Shown one piece after another: positions 25,452-37,983 of a stretch of 64,000 nt of DNA (position 1 is its first letter; the number at the start of each line of letters is the position of its first letter). The position numbers and the translations under genes are program-made. This DNA comes from Sarcomyxa edulis (Eukaryota > Basidiomycota > Agaricomycetes > Agaricales > Mycenaceae): contig QUOL01000003.1 in assembly GCA_009761415.1 (NCBI GenBank), positions 1,178,001-1,242,000 of the forward strand, written 5' to 3'. The notes under the pieces are model-generated. The model worked only from the letters and a program-made list of their open reading frames with translations, had not been told where the DNA came from and did not search any database.

Positions 25452-25798
25452 ATAATATGGACCACGGCGGAGGCAACAACAATGTATCATAAACAAGGCT
25501 TCTCGAGTTCATGGAGCTTTCCTTATTGCTTATAGTTATAGAATGGAGCGAAAATTGTATGTTCGAGAATATCTACGATATGGTCGTAATGGCACAGGGT
25601 CGGGTCTCATGATCAACTTACGTGCGTTTATGAACAGAGACATACATATTTGACTTCACGTATGGCATATTGAAGTTGAAATAGGTAGCATAACAAGAGA
25701 GTGTATGGGCTAGAGCTTTGAGAGAAGAACGTAAGCAAATGATTTTGGAAAGCAACAAGATGGACATATAGGTAGATGCGGCAAGTAATTCACCAACT
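25452..25798. other. Convergent 3' intergenic stretch
   Basis: 347 bases between the convergent ends of the reductase and the hydrophobin gene. Nothing gene-like is seen. Confidence 0.45.
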
Positions 25799-26486
25799 CT
25801 AGGTGCAGTTGACGGCGACGACACTGCCAGGGATAAGCGACTGTTCAGGTATCGTGTCGGACGTGAGTATGCAAAAGATGGACAGATATTATCAGCTTAC
25901 AGGTAGGCCCCCCTGAATTTAGTGCGAGTCAAGTGCGAATTTTAGTCAATCTAGCAGATCATCGCGTCAAGTTCGAGACTTACAAGGCTGGGAATACCCT
26001 GGAGATTATATGAGTCAATGAATAAATGTATGTACGTCAATGACTGATTTAAGACTTACGGCAGGGACTGTTACTTCGGAGGCGCAGCAAGCGGCAGTCG
26101 GTTGAGTAGCGGGACAAGCCTCTCCAGTGGGGTTCGCCTCGCAATTGATACCAACCATGGGTGTCGAAAGGGTGGCATTTCCTGCGGCGCCAGATAAGGC
26201 CTGAGCTACTTGCGGAGACACCTGTCGGGATAACGAGGTGAGCGGGTACGGGGACTCGCCCTAAGATGTATCCCACCATTGTGACAAGTAAGCAGCATTG
26301 GGCATCATCCGTGGCGCAGGCTCTGGAAGCTATCTGTTCGCGGGAAGTGTTGTGGTACATAGTCATCAATCGATGATTATAGAGACGGAGGAGTCGAGTA
26401 AAATGGAAATGTACCTTCGCGGGAGCGGCGACAGCGACAACAACGCAAGCAGCGTAGACAAAGGAAGTCAAGATATGAGAAAACAT
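25799..26486 (-). CDS. Hydrophobin (class I type)
   Basis: Small secreted amphipathic wall protein that assembles at air-water interfaces. The start at 26486 gives a signal peptide, MFSHILTSFVYAACVVVAVA then AP. After splicing, the eight-cysteine pattern is seen in order: C-A-T-D-D-A-Q-C-C (C1, C2, C3), a 31-residue loop ending VGIN-C (C4), C-E-A-N..E-A-C (C5), eight residues, C-C (C6, C7), then VVAVNC (C8) followed by T and TAG at 25799. The order C-X6-CC-X31-C-X8-C-X8-CC-X19-24-C fits class I; the last spacing is slightly long and depends on whether a 15-base exon (IPSL region) is used. Introns are about 55-90 bases, except one long one near 25840-26010. Function at the hyphal or fruiting-body surface is inferred from the family. 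Confidence 0.82.
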
Positions 26487-28621
26487 TGTGCAAGTCTGTA
26501 TGACTGGTTCGGTCAAAGCTGTTGGACTGGAGAGATGAAGGAAACCTGGTGGCATCTTTATAGTCTGGATATCATATGTTCGTGGTAGAAGACCTGCTGG
26601 GTTCGAGGCGTCATGCACGTTCATGAGACTCTCAGGAACTGTCCAGTGTATTTAGAATCGGGTTCGAGTCCTCTTCGAGAGTCCACGACGCCTGAGTAGG
26701 ATGCGAAAGGTTCGAGTTACTCCAGTGGCGTGGCAAGTTCACTGCTGAGGGTGTTTGCATCTATCAAGAGAGAAGAACGGGAAACACCAGAAGGACACTC
26801 TGAAGGTTCGCCACATCTTTGTGCCCCGTTTGAACGATATGCCCTGAGAAGGGAAGTCATATGAAGCCCAACCATTTCCAACCAAGAACACAAACCCAAC
26901 ACCCAAACTGTAACTGGATGCGTGGATGATTCAGATGAACGTAGAGCCATCGGTCCGATTTCTCAGCGGCGATTTTAGGCTTCGGAGTCCTGCAGCTCGA
27001 ATGTAAGGAAGAACGCCCCTGGAGTCTCCAGTCTCCAATCCAAAGTTTCCACTAGTAGACAAGGACCTCGACAGCGATAGAGACTGACAGTCTTCGAAGG
27101 ATAACCTGATCTAACGGATGGAATCGCACTCGATGCATACACGGGGACCTGCAGATATCGGTGGAGGGATACCGTGAGACCCGTTCTATACCGATATCAC
27201 TTCGAAGTTATGTCTGAGAACCGCACAGATAAGACTGGGATGCCACAAATGCCGCAGACGGACTTCCTATCGATGCCAGCCGCGACGAACTTGAAGTTAG
27301 TTCTTCGAATTTTTGAAAATGAAGATCACCGTCAAAGAACCTCTGGACGAGTCCAAATTAGTTATAGCTGGGAATACATTGCCATCAAGGACTATATTGA
27401 GTCAACTATGACGTGTTCGGGGGCAACGCACTTGTAATAGTACATCTTCAACCAAGTTCAGTCTCCAGTAGTTAGTCAGGTGATGATAGGATGTCAAAGA
27501 TGCGCAGATGACTCCACTTCGAGGGATACAGAATGTTTATTGGAGAACAAGATTGGTATGAGCCTGAGAGACTGGCACGCCCAATGAAGCGCGGTACATT
27601 GTGGAGTCATACCAAGAACGTGCCTGAGTCATCGTTATCGTCACTTGCTCACGCCCAAGGGGAGGAACGGAGGACATACGTTGGTGCCCAGATGCGCCAC
27701 ACTCTATCAAAGATGCTGTCTCTCGGGAATAGCCCGGGCCTTCTCGATTCTGGTCTGCGATTAGAGCGAGGTGCGTGGAGCGATTGCGAGGGTTCAACGT
27801 TCATGAGAGGTCACTGAGATCCAGGGAAAAGCAGGCCATAGTTGAAGTCCGCTGCTGTTGCGTCGTATACGGTACTAGGCCTCAGGCAGGAAAAGCTATA
27901 TAACGAATATGGTCGACACAGACGTCATCGCCTAGACTGTCCCGGGTTCAGAGTAGATCATTTTTCCAGTGTCCTCCGTAAAGTAGCGAGTTCTTCTATC
28001 GTCTATGCTCAATTTGAGCGCGAAGTAATGCCCTGAGACTACAGTACACGGTTAAGAATGCATGACCCAAGAAAGGACAAAAACATACATAGATTGCTTC
28101 ACCAGAGTCAGTTTCCGCTAATTGCTCCGGTATTAAAGAAGAGCCATCGACATGGATAGACCAGACGCGTCTGTACAACGCATCTGACCTTCGAGTTGGC
28201 GAAGAACTTGGCAGCAGCTGACGCTTGACGGGAGGGCTATCCAGATTGACAGTGTGGCATTGGCTTGACCGAGACCCGTGTGCTTGTAGTCATCCTGCTC
28301 CTGAGGACAGGATACATATGAATCAATGCGAATAAGTATCGTAGAAACCAAGAACTTGAAGATATCGACACTGGTGCCGGAGTCGGCACACTATGTTTGC
28401 CAAAGCTTGTCAAGAGCTTCGGAATTCAGGGATCGCAGTCGTTTAGTTCGCTGTTTCCGGTGGCCGTTGGATGGCGGTCCACCTCCATCCACTATATATA
28501 TGATGTGCAAGTTGTGATGCAAACATAGGAGCGGGCTAGTCTTGGGCCTAGAGGTCTTGTTAATCAAATCGATATTACTTCCAAAGTTTGTGTCTCATGA
28601 GCTTAACACTAATCATCGACC
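26487..28621. other. Long intergenic stretch, hydrophobin to decarboxylase
   Basis: More than 2.1 kb between divergent starts. It holds a TATA-like element for the hydrophobin (TATAAAG, minus strand, 26556-26562, about 70 bases upstream of its ATG) and a run of TATATATA at 28493-28500 about 120 bases before the decarboxylase ATG. Several open frames of 60-95 codons exist on both strands, but none shows a family motif, a signal peptide with cysteines, or a convincing splice partner. No tRNA, CRISPR or transposon ends were recognised. Confidence 0.45.
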
Positions 28622-29381
28622 ATGTCCACTAACCTCAAGAATGGTTGCAAGACAGACGAACCAAAGTTCTTCGCCGTCGAGATGCTTGACAAACATTTCG
28701 CCTATACGTATGACAATGGGTCAGTACTTGCTAAGACTGCGTTGTTCATCGTACCTCCTGACGCAACTCCATGATTCCGTAGATGGTAAAGTTCCGTCGA
28801 TATTGTTGGCAAATACATCAGCATTGACGATAAATGACAGGAAATACGAGTTCTGGGTAAAGAACCACGAACGTATCGTGTACGCTATCCACGGAGGCCC
28901 GATGGCTGGACGCCGCAATTATCAGACTTGCACCTATCAACGCATCCGAGAGAACCTCTGGCAGATTGGATGGGTCGAAGGTAAGCACTTCTTCGAGACG
29001 CATAGCTGACTTCCCATGCTGAAAGCAGATGACACGTCAACAGAGACCGGAACAGTAGTGACGATAGCTCTCGATATCCCCATGAAACGTGTCACGACCT
29101 ACATGGTCTTTTCAAAGGGTGAGTTCTCCCGTTCTAGATTAAGAGTGTGCTTCTTACCTACGCTTTAATGAACGTGTCGCGAACCATGCATAGGTCATTG
29201 GGAGTTTTCGGAGAAAGCACACGGTTACAAACGTACACATTTAGATCAATGGCGAGAGTTGTCGAAGATAGGAAACTCCACGACAGACCGACACGTTCTT
29301 CCCGAACAAGCTAATATCGACGTGATATCCACTGGGAGGGGAGATTTGGAGGATATTGAGATGGAGTGGCCTACTCTCTGA
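28622..29381 (+). CDS. Phenolic acid decarboxylase (PAD)
   Basis: Non-oxidative decarboxylase acting on p-coumaric, ferulic or caffeic acid to give 4-vinylphenols; cofactor-free lipocalin-like barrel. The model joins 28622..28719, 28783..28785, 28841..28980, 29044..29118 and 29194..29381, 504 bases in all, 167 residues. Hallmarks: DKHFAYTYDNGWKYEFWVKN (with the catalytic tyrosines), IHGGPMAGR, LWQIGWVEETGTVVT with the active-site Glu region, and HWEFSEKAHGYK. The YDNGWKYE motif is complete only if a 3-base exon (28783..28785, ATG) is included; skipping it removes the conserved Trp but keeps the frame. All splice sites are GT..AG. The acceptor at 29043 is preferred over 29028 because it restores EETGT. 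Likely role: detoxification or use of plant hydroxycinnamates, cytosolic. Confidence 0.88.
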
Positions 29382-29741
29382 AGGTACTTACCCATCAAGT
29401 TGGTGTACGCGCGAATAGAAAGCGCCAGGATACATGCCATATACAAGGCTATAGCCAATGCAAGACCTCTGATTTCGTGGTGTGAATGGGAGGTGTCTTG
29501 GTGTCTCCGGGAAAGGAAGAGCCACCAACATTGCCGGCGTTTGCCGGTGCACCTTTCAACGGTAACGCGCCCACAGCAAAAGTCGAAAGTTTCCTTCATC
29601 AATCAAAACAGCCTGAGTTTCGCAAAGTTCGGTGGCCCTTGACACAAAACTCTCCCAAGGCTGTACGCATAAGTATCTCACCATCTCAGAATTCAGCTGC
29701 TTGATATCTCTCAGTTTCACCACCTCTTCGCTACTAACAAA
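29382..29741. promoter_or_regulatory. PAD 3' end and HEM2 promoter
   Basis: 360 bases between two genes on the same strand. No TATA consensus is obvious; the leader just before 29742 is C/T rich. No separate gene. Confidence 0.4.
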
Positions 29742-31009
<1,268 letters not shown>

Positions 31010-31357
31010 ATCTTGGTTTCGTGTACAAGGTGTAAAGTTATCAATGTGTCTAATTATTCTCAATTTATATCCCAACTCTCCCAGAATACCACGCCTGAGC
31101 TCAGGAGGGATACCTTCTGATATTCATCGATGCACGAGGAAGGCCCAGATCGTACTGTATGTCTTCGTCTGGGTACACTCGTGCCCACTGCATGACGCAA
31201 TGCCGTCGAGATTACGAATCTACTCATTCTTGACTTACTTGCGATTTGTCTCACAGTCGATGATCCTCATAAAAAGCCTCAGACCCACCTCCCATGAACA
31301 CTAATACCCCGATATCATTTGATTACCATCATCCCTCCCGCTTGCAAACAAGCAGAA
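31010..31357. other. HEM2 3' end and NmrA-like gene promoter
   Basis: 348 bases between genes on the same strand. Nothing gene-like; open frames here are out of register with any motif. Confidence 0.4.
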
Positions 31358-32351
31358 ATGCCCGCCGATCCTTCCACCGACTTACTTGTCCTCACAGGTG
31401 CCAGCGGGAAACAATGCGCCCACCTCTTACCATTCTTATACGACACCTGGAAGAACCTACGTCTCGTCGTCAATTCAGCCTCCTCTGAAGCGCGTCTCAC
31501 TTCCCAATACCCCAATGCAGACGTTGTACGTGCTGACCTGACAGATCTTTATGCGGCGAAGAAAGTCCTTGAAGATGCTACGGCTATCTACTATGTGGGG
31601 CCGCCATTTCATCCTCACGAGACAGAGATGGGATACACTGTAGTTGATGCAGCTATCGAGGAGGCGAAGAAGGGCAATTTCAAGCACTTTGTCTACTCCT
31701 CTGTGCTGAATTCTCAGATTCGAAAGGTGTGTGCAAAACAATAGACATCTCAACATCTTATCTCATCATTCAAACTGTCTATAGATGATGAATCATGATT
31801 GTAAACGTTACGTCGAAGAATACCTCATCGAATCCGGTCTCAATTATACCATCCTATCACCCGCTCACTTTATGGATATGTTCCCCTTGAACTCACTGCT
31901 CTCACAAACGATACCGAAACCCGTGCTCTATGCATCTTGGAACCCCGATATACCCTTCTCGTTCCTCGCTTTACGTGATCTGGGCGAATGCAGCGTAAAA
32001 GTCATAACAGAGCGGGAGAAGCACTATCTCGCGCAATACCCTTTGTGCTCAGACGGTCCATACACTTATAGGGAAGTGTGTAGCATCGTCGGGAAAGAGA
32101 TGGGAAAGGAGATTGAGATATCTCCGAAGGAGTACACCGAGTCTGTTGATGGGTTATTGAGGATGATAACAGGACTCGGGACGGGACAGGTGCATCCGTA
32201 TACGAGGGATGCGACGCAGAGGATGTTGCTGTATTACAACCATCACGGTTTGCTTGGCACGAAGAACGTTTTGGAGTGGTTGTTAGAACGGAAACCTACG
32301 GATTTCCAGCAGTGGACGAGGTTGGGGATTGAGGCTCATGGGCACCAATGA
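31358..32351 (+). CDS. NmrA-like NAD(P)-binding protein
   Basis: Rossmann-fold protein of the NmrA/HSCARG (atypical short-chain dehydrogenase) family; members sense redox state or act as isoflavone-reductase-like enzymes. Two exons, 31358..31726 and 31785..32351, give 311 residues in frame. The N-terminus MPADPSTDLLVLTGASGKQ has the nucleotide-binding TGASGKQ motif. Further motifs: NADVVRADLTDLYAAKKVLE, ATAIYYVGPPFHPHE, HFVYSSVLNSQIRK, CKRYVEEYLIESGLNYTILS and FMDMF. An earlier in-frame ATG exists at 31319, but 31358 has better context and matches the usual start. About 200 bases separate its stop from the next gene on the same strand. Confidence 0.85.
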
Positions 32352-32550
32352 TGAGACCGACGTTACTTTATCTTGGGCATATGTACTTGTACCATCGAAA
32401 GGCTATAAGATTCAGGTTGCATCCTCGAGTGATCTATTACGTGTCTGCACTGCCACCAGCTCCAAGAAACAACACGAACAAGTTGTACGTCACGTGCATC
32501 CGATTGCTCCTGGCTCTCCTCAATCTCCTGGCTCTTGCGGTCGTCCCCAA

Positions 32551-33439
32551 ATGTTCGACCTCCGAGTTCTTTCGTTTCTCGCCATAACATCCGTCGTACT
32601 CTACGGAACAGTCCACTCAATCAAATACCACACCTATCTCGACACCTCAAATCCCCTCCTCACCCATCTCCCACATCCTCTTCATGCAGACCACTACTTC
32701 GCCACAAAATCAAACTTTCTGAATGTATATTTTATAAAGAACGCATGGGCTTGGACAACCGCTGCATTTCTCTTCTCGTGGTTTACAAGTCCACCTACTA
32801 TCAGGACTAAACAACGCGTGTTTAAATGGGTGCTTGAGACAGCCGTGTTTGTCCTCTTTACGAGCTGGTTCTTTGGTCCAGCCCTTTTGGAACGAGTCAT
32901 TGCCAGTACCGGAGGAGAGTGCATCCTGGCCTTGCCCGCAGGTGGTATCGTCTCCGTACCCCAGGAATACTGCTTCACAAAATCCACTGTATCCCCTTCC
33001 ACCCATCCCAACCTCTTCGCCACCCCTCTCTTGCTTCCCAGCCCAGACTGGAAGGCCGTACCGAGGTTGAGGAGAGGTCATGATGTCTCGGGACATATAT
33101 TCCTTCTCACCATGTCCGTGCTGTTCTTGGCCGATCAACTTCAATCGTCTTTCCAAGTCGCTCGATGGTCACCTTGGCACAAACGTGCCATTGTTGCGAA
33201 TGTATCTCTCATCTTGATATGGCTTTTTGCGAGCTATACGACCAGCATCTACTTCCATTCACCTTTTGAGAAATTCACTGGATACGGCACGTACACATCA
33301 TCATTATATAATGCAAGAGAACTGACTACGGAGGTCTTTTCTAGTGTTAGGACTGGCAAGCTTTGCTCTTACCCAAATCTCTTTCCTACGATCACCTTCT
33401 TCAATAGTTCCAGTGCCCGAGAAACCTCGTGTGGATTAA
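32551..33439 (+). CDS. FIT family lipid-droplet biogenesis protein (FITM2-like)
   Basis: Polytopic ER protein of the fat-storage-inducing transmembrane family (yeast Scs3/Yft2), which acts in lipid droplet budding and has acyl-CoA diphosphatase activity. Start at 32551 gives MFDLRVLSFLAITSVVLYG, the first helix. Conserved motifs are GHDVSGHIFLLTMSVLFLA, with the first catalytic His, and YFHSPFEKFTGYVLGLASFA with the second. The latter reads through only if an intron with GC..AG ends (33287..33344, 58 bases) is removed; exons 32551..33286 and 33345..33439 then give 276 residues ending at TAA 33439. Reading straight through gives a frame-shifted tail that does not match the family. Mature length and six-helix layout are normal for FIT proteins. 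Confidence 0.88.
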
Positions 33440-33692
33440 TTGTAAGTTGTTCCTAGCGTCATCCTACCATAACATGCTCACCTGAACACTAGCTTTGCAT
33501 GGCACCTCGCGCGACCATCGCTGTCGTAGTATTGTATTATCAACACTGCCCCAGGCATATACAGCTTACTTTATATCATCGCGCCACTCATGCTCAATAT
33601 ATATACTACACGGCGTGAATAAACTCAAGTTCTCAGCATATGCCTCAGTGTCTCGAACATATACCTCTATCATAACAGTGTCAATTGCTTCA

Positions 33693-35853
33693 TCAGTCCA
33701 TTATCCATGCAATAAGTACCCAAACAACAGCCGCTGGCCAAATAACATACAAAAAGTCCATCAACGTTCCCTTCGGGACACTCCGCTGTTTAGACTGAAC
33801 GTCCCCGGAGTGACCCAGAAACCGCACCAACCAAGCTGGCAACTTCGGCAGACGAACCGTCATACGCCGACGTCTATTCCGGAAAACAAAAGTCCAGGAC
33901 CACGACCAAGTACGATCCGTAGACCGTGCGCTTACGCCGTTCGAAGGTAGGAACTGAAATGACTCGTCGTGATAATCGACATCGTCCCCATTGGTCCATT
34001 CATCATGATCATGATCGTCCACTCGAGTCTGACTCTGAACTTCTCGCGTACTAGCATATTGCGTAGGATACATCGGGTCGTCCTCTTCTTCATCGTGATC
34101 GTGATCGGGCTGCGGGAACGCCATGGGCGATAGGAGGGGAGACGCGTATGGCGTCGTGGGACGTGAGGCCGCACGGAATGTAGGTCCTGCTGATGCTTTG
34201 GCTGTCCTCAGGGAAGGTGGGAGGGTACCGCGGGGACTGACGGGGTTGTAAGGTGTGTATGGGGACCAAATGGCTGATTCGGGGTGGAGGGGGAGGGGGC
34301 TGCGTTGGGTGTTGATGCGGCCGTTACGAGGTGAGAGGGATATAGGTACTATGACGGGCATGCTGCGTCTCCGGACGCGGCGGAGGTTGAACCATAGGAG
34401 GCCCAAAAATGTCATCAAGAAAAGAGGTGCATATAGAGACGAGTATATGCGATTTTGGTCTGGGAGCAGACAAGGTGTGTCCGCAAACGTATGCGGGGGA
34501 GTGGATGCGGATGAAGACGTGGATGGCGGGAACACAAGTGAAAGAAGCTGGAAGCCCGGTCTGCGAATGTGAGGCGTCAAAGAAAAGGATTTAACAGTAA
34601 CTTCGCGAACAGGATCTACGGCTGACTCGTGCGCGTGATCAGCCGGAGCCCTGTGCGTGTATTCACAATAATCACGGTCGTCCCCGCTGGGAGAGATACA
34701 TCAGCCACAGAGGTTCCTCTGCTTTGAGTGTGAGCAAAATAATACCTGAAGATGGCAGAAGGACGCAGTGTATCCAAGAGAAACATGGTCGTCTGCTTTT
34801 CGAGGGTATTCTGGTAACCATGCCCTACACCTCTGTGTATTGTGCCTCGTTCGCGTAGTGGCCCACAAGATGCAGCCTCCGGTCGTGCAAGTGGGATGTG
34901 GGTCAGTAGAATCAAGGGGTGGTCATCTGGCAACACGCTATTCAGATACATTACGAACGTGGGGAATTCTTCTTACCGAATGGTATGGTCTCCACGAATT
35001 CGATAGGGCCTTCTGGAATGGGTGTCCATTTTTCGTAACTCTTTCCATGGGCAGCGCGTTGGTAATCTTCGTCGACGAGTCCCGGGGCGTCTAGAAGAGC
35101 GAAGGTATGGTTTCGAATGAAGATTTGTTGGTTGAAAGGACCGAACGTATTCGAGAACTGGTTCCGTGCTGTGCGTGAGAATGAGGTACCCATGCTATGA
35201 GGGTCGTCAGGCGTCGGCTCAGAGATAGACTGAGTAAGAACGTACCCAATGTCATTATTGCCTGGTAAGAAATACGCAGGTGTAGACGACTTCATCTGGA
35301 ATATATTCTTGAATTTCTTGAAATACTGCTCGTACCTGTAGTATTTAGTCGAGATATAGACACGGGCCATCTCTTTATTGGCAAGATAAGGAGAACACTC
35401 ACTCCTGTTCAGAACTCGCGAGCTTTCCAGTTGCGAGCATGTCACCCAAGAAGATAGTAACATGAGGATTCAGGCGATTCGCGACGTGCCAGCTCTTCTT
35501 GAGATTGTATTCGTATAGAAATTGGCGAATAGAGGTGCCCCACGACCTTTCTCGCCATGTTGTAGGTTTCTGTACTTGTGGGTCCGAGAGTAAGAGTACA
35601 TGAGCGGGTTTTCCGCTCCCTTGCTGAATCAGACGTACTAGTAGTCAGGGTTTCCCATCGGATGGACATGATGATATGCACTTACCAGCTTGGAATCAGG
35701 CCACCTGCATCCGGAGAGACTCCAGAAAAATGCGCCTAGTTCACCCCAGATGAACGTCACGATCCAAACCAACCGAAGGCCATTGAGAACGATGTTGGGT
35801 GAACATAATCTGTTGGTGGTGCGATTAAATTTCCTGCGATCGCTGAGACTCAT
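33693..35853 (-). CDS. Cdc1/Ted1-like metallophosphoesterase, copy 1 (altered catalytic site)
   Basis: ER/Golgi membrane phosphoesterase family that trims ethanolamine phosphate from GPI anchors (yeast Ted1, Cdc1). The start is taken at 35853, MSLSDRRKFNRTTNRLC; a longer in-frame start at 35943 is possible. An N-terminal helix (VLNGLRLVWIVTFIWGELGA) matches copy 2. The metal-ligand motifs DPQ and GDM are present. GNHD is replaced by PGNNDIG, where the histidine is Asn; LLTHIPLARP keeps its His; and the usual GDDHD is GDDRDYCEY, where the histidine is Arg. The C-terminal region has two helices near 34400-34460 and 33700-33760 flanking an extended Asp/His/Ser-rich stretch (about 34000-34330). 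About six introns. Copy 2 on the plus strand at 51695 keeps both histidines. Likely reduced or changed activity here; this is inference. Confidence 0.8.
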
Positions 35854-36102
35854 GTGCTCGGGGTTGTGCTCGCGTAGCGAGGTTGAAAATGAAGGGAGAT
35901 CCGAGAGGTCGTTGCGGAGGTGTTGAGTCGGACCGAATTGCAACGTGTGCGTGTTTGGTATAGACGTGAGGAAGACACTCGGCCAGGTCGGTCGAGAATG
36001 TTCTTCGCAATGGCACGTTCCTTGCCATTGAGAGGATACATCGAAACTTGAAAGATTATACGGTTGAATTACACATTGAATACTACATAGTCCTAGTCCA
36101 TC

Positions 36103-37693
36103 CTACTCCCAATCACTATCCCCATCGTGGTCGTCCGTGTCATCCTTGGAATTCACTTTACCTTCCCCAGTGGCACTGACATTCCCGGACGAGACCAAGT
36201 CGTAGCTTTCTTCGCTACTTTCGCGTGGGCTACCGTCTGCAGGTGTGCGGGCGCGTGAAGAGGGTGCAGACAACTTTGCAGCCGAGTCCAAAGGTTCCGT
36301 GATGGTGCTCTGGTCAGATTCTACGGTTTGTGAAAGAGAAGTTGCTGCGACTGATGCTGGAGGAGGGGCGACTTCTTCCTCGTCGTCTTCCCAACTAAAG
36401 TCATCCTCCTTTTCTGTGGTAGCTGCCGGTAGAAGCTTCAGCGATCTAAGCGATGTCTATCTGTGCAAAAGACTCACCCTCAATGAGGGCCTTCCGCTTG
36501 GCTTCTTCGCTTTCTATTTGATGCACGCGGAAGAAATATCGCTTCCAAAATATGTCATTCGTCATAACCGATGGGACTGAAAGTCGATATATGTATATCA
36601 ATCACTGAACACGAATAGAGAAGATAGACATTTACTTACCCAACGTATCATGGTTTGCTTGGAGCGCAGCACCATCAGTCGTTTCTTCGAGCTCATCAGC
36701 TAGTTTCTTAGTCCACTCCTCTCCTTCAATGCCACCTTTAGCCTCAACTTCTGTCTCCAGCCATGATCTATACAGCTCCTCCGCTCGTGGGTCAGACTCC
36801 GGGTCATGCTTGAGTATTTCAGGATCGTGTCTTAGACGCTTGAGTAACGATTCAGCACGAGTAGCCACAGCGCGCTGAGCCTCTCCAGACGGTCGTCCAG
36901 ATGATGGACCAGAGTCTCTACCCTTCCCTTTCCCGCTGGCTCCGTCGGATGTTTCAAAAGGTAGTGTCCAAATATCTGTTCCATCCCACACGACGCCCAC
37001 ATTCGAGCTCGACCCGGCTTCCTCTGGTGGAATCACTTTCAGAGCATCTCTCCATACCTCGCCCGCCACTTCACCCGCCTCTCGCACTGCTTCTTTGATG
37101 AAAGGAACATATCCTTCGGCCTGAGCTATCGTTGCCCCTTGCACTCGGTGGAACTCGCTGCTAATCGTTGTCCGCAGCTGACCAATATCAATGCCCTCGG
37201 AAGCATGCTTAAGAGTCTCTGGTATGTTGTTCTGAACCGTGGAAACGAGGTTGGGGGGCAAGGCAGACTGCAGGCGTGCAAACAGAGTCTGCGTAGATCC
37301 GGAAGGAGTAGTATCAAGGGTTGACGTAGAGGAAGATGCGCTTGCGGTCTCTGGCAATGAGCCTGAATCAGATGGGCCTGAGGCAGCTTTTTCTTGGGAG
37401 GATGCATCCTTCGAGGAGTTGTCAGTCAAGCCCAGCTCCTTCTGAGCTTGTGTGACGACGCTGCCGAAATCTTTGCGTGCGCTTTCAAGCACGGTTTGAC
37501 TCTTATAATTGATTTAACGGACTCATCAGTAGCTTGACAAGTAATGCTGGCGCACCTGTTTCCTGAAACCCCCCCAGAAACGACCGAGTTGCCCAATTAC
37601 TTGAGTAACCTCCTCGTTTAGGCTCTGCTCTGGTTGCTGCGGCGGCGTACCGGTTCCTGTGCCTGCGATATCATAGGGATCTAAGAAGCTCAT
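36103..37693 (-). CDS. BSD-domain protein (SYAP1/Dos2-like)
   Basis: Eukaryotic BSD-domain protein of unclear function, related to human SYAP1 and yeast Dos2. Start at 37693 gives MSFLDPYDIAGTGTGTPPQQ, then EEVTQVIGQLGRFWGGFRKQ, the usual amphipathic N-terminal segment. Middle exon (36632-37492) is Ser-rich, then the conserved LPPNLVSTVQNNIPETLKHA and the region before the BSD domain (LRHDPEILKHDPESDPRAEE). The BSD signature is TNDIFWKRYFFRVHQIE near 36530-36600, with the conserved F-W and two Phe/Tyr positions. A long acidic Ser-rich tail (SWEDDEEEV, DDTDDHDGDSDWE) ends at 36103. About 470 residues. Fits a single cytoplasmic protein; no catalytic role known. Confidence 0.86.
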
Positions 37694-37983
37694 GGTGAGT
37701 TGTGAGATATCTCAGACGTGTCTGGTGCTACAAGAGAGCTGTAGTCGTATGTTGTAGGTCGTATATGGGATGCTGGGAAAGTTGATGAAATTCGAATGGA
37801 AAGACCCACGCGACTCAGACGCGTCGTCAGGAAAGTGATGACCTCGCCTCCCCGCATTATTTCCTAGCTTGTATCACAAAAGACGACAAAAGTGGGTAGA
37901 TTGGAAATTTCAAGATTACAGGTAAGTACATATAGATGCGCATGGATAACAAGAAGAAGATGAGGTATTAGTGTCCAAAAAAT

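Noticed and set aside
26640..26720. GGTTCGAGTCC-like strings that resemble a tRNA T-loop
   Set aside because: The flanking 5-bp stems do not pair and no anticodon arm or D-arm is seen.
27100..28351. Several 60-95 codon frames in the gap between hydrophobin and decarboxylase, including a Cys-containing one
   Set aside because: Cysteine spacing does not fit a hydrophobin or other small secreted family, and no splice partners were found.
33291..33344. GT-donor alternative for the FIT intron (donor at 33291)
   Set aside because: It leaves the downstream exon out of frame with the conserved GYVLGLASFAL segment; the GC donor at 33287 fits.
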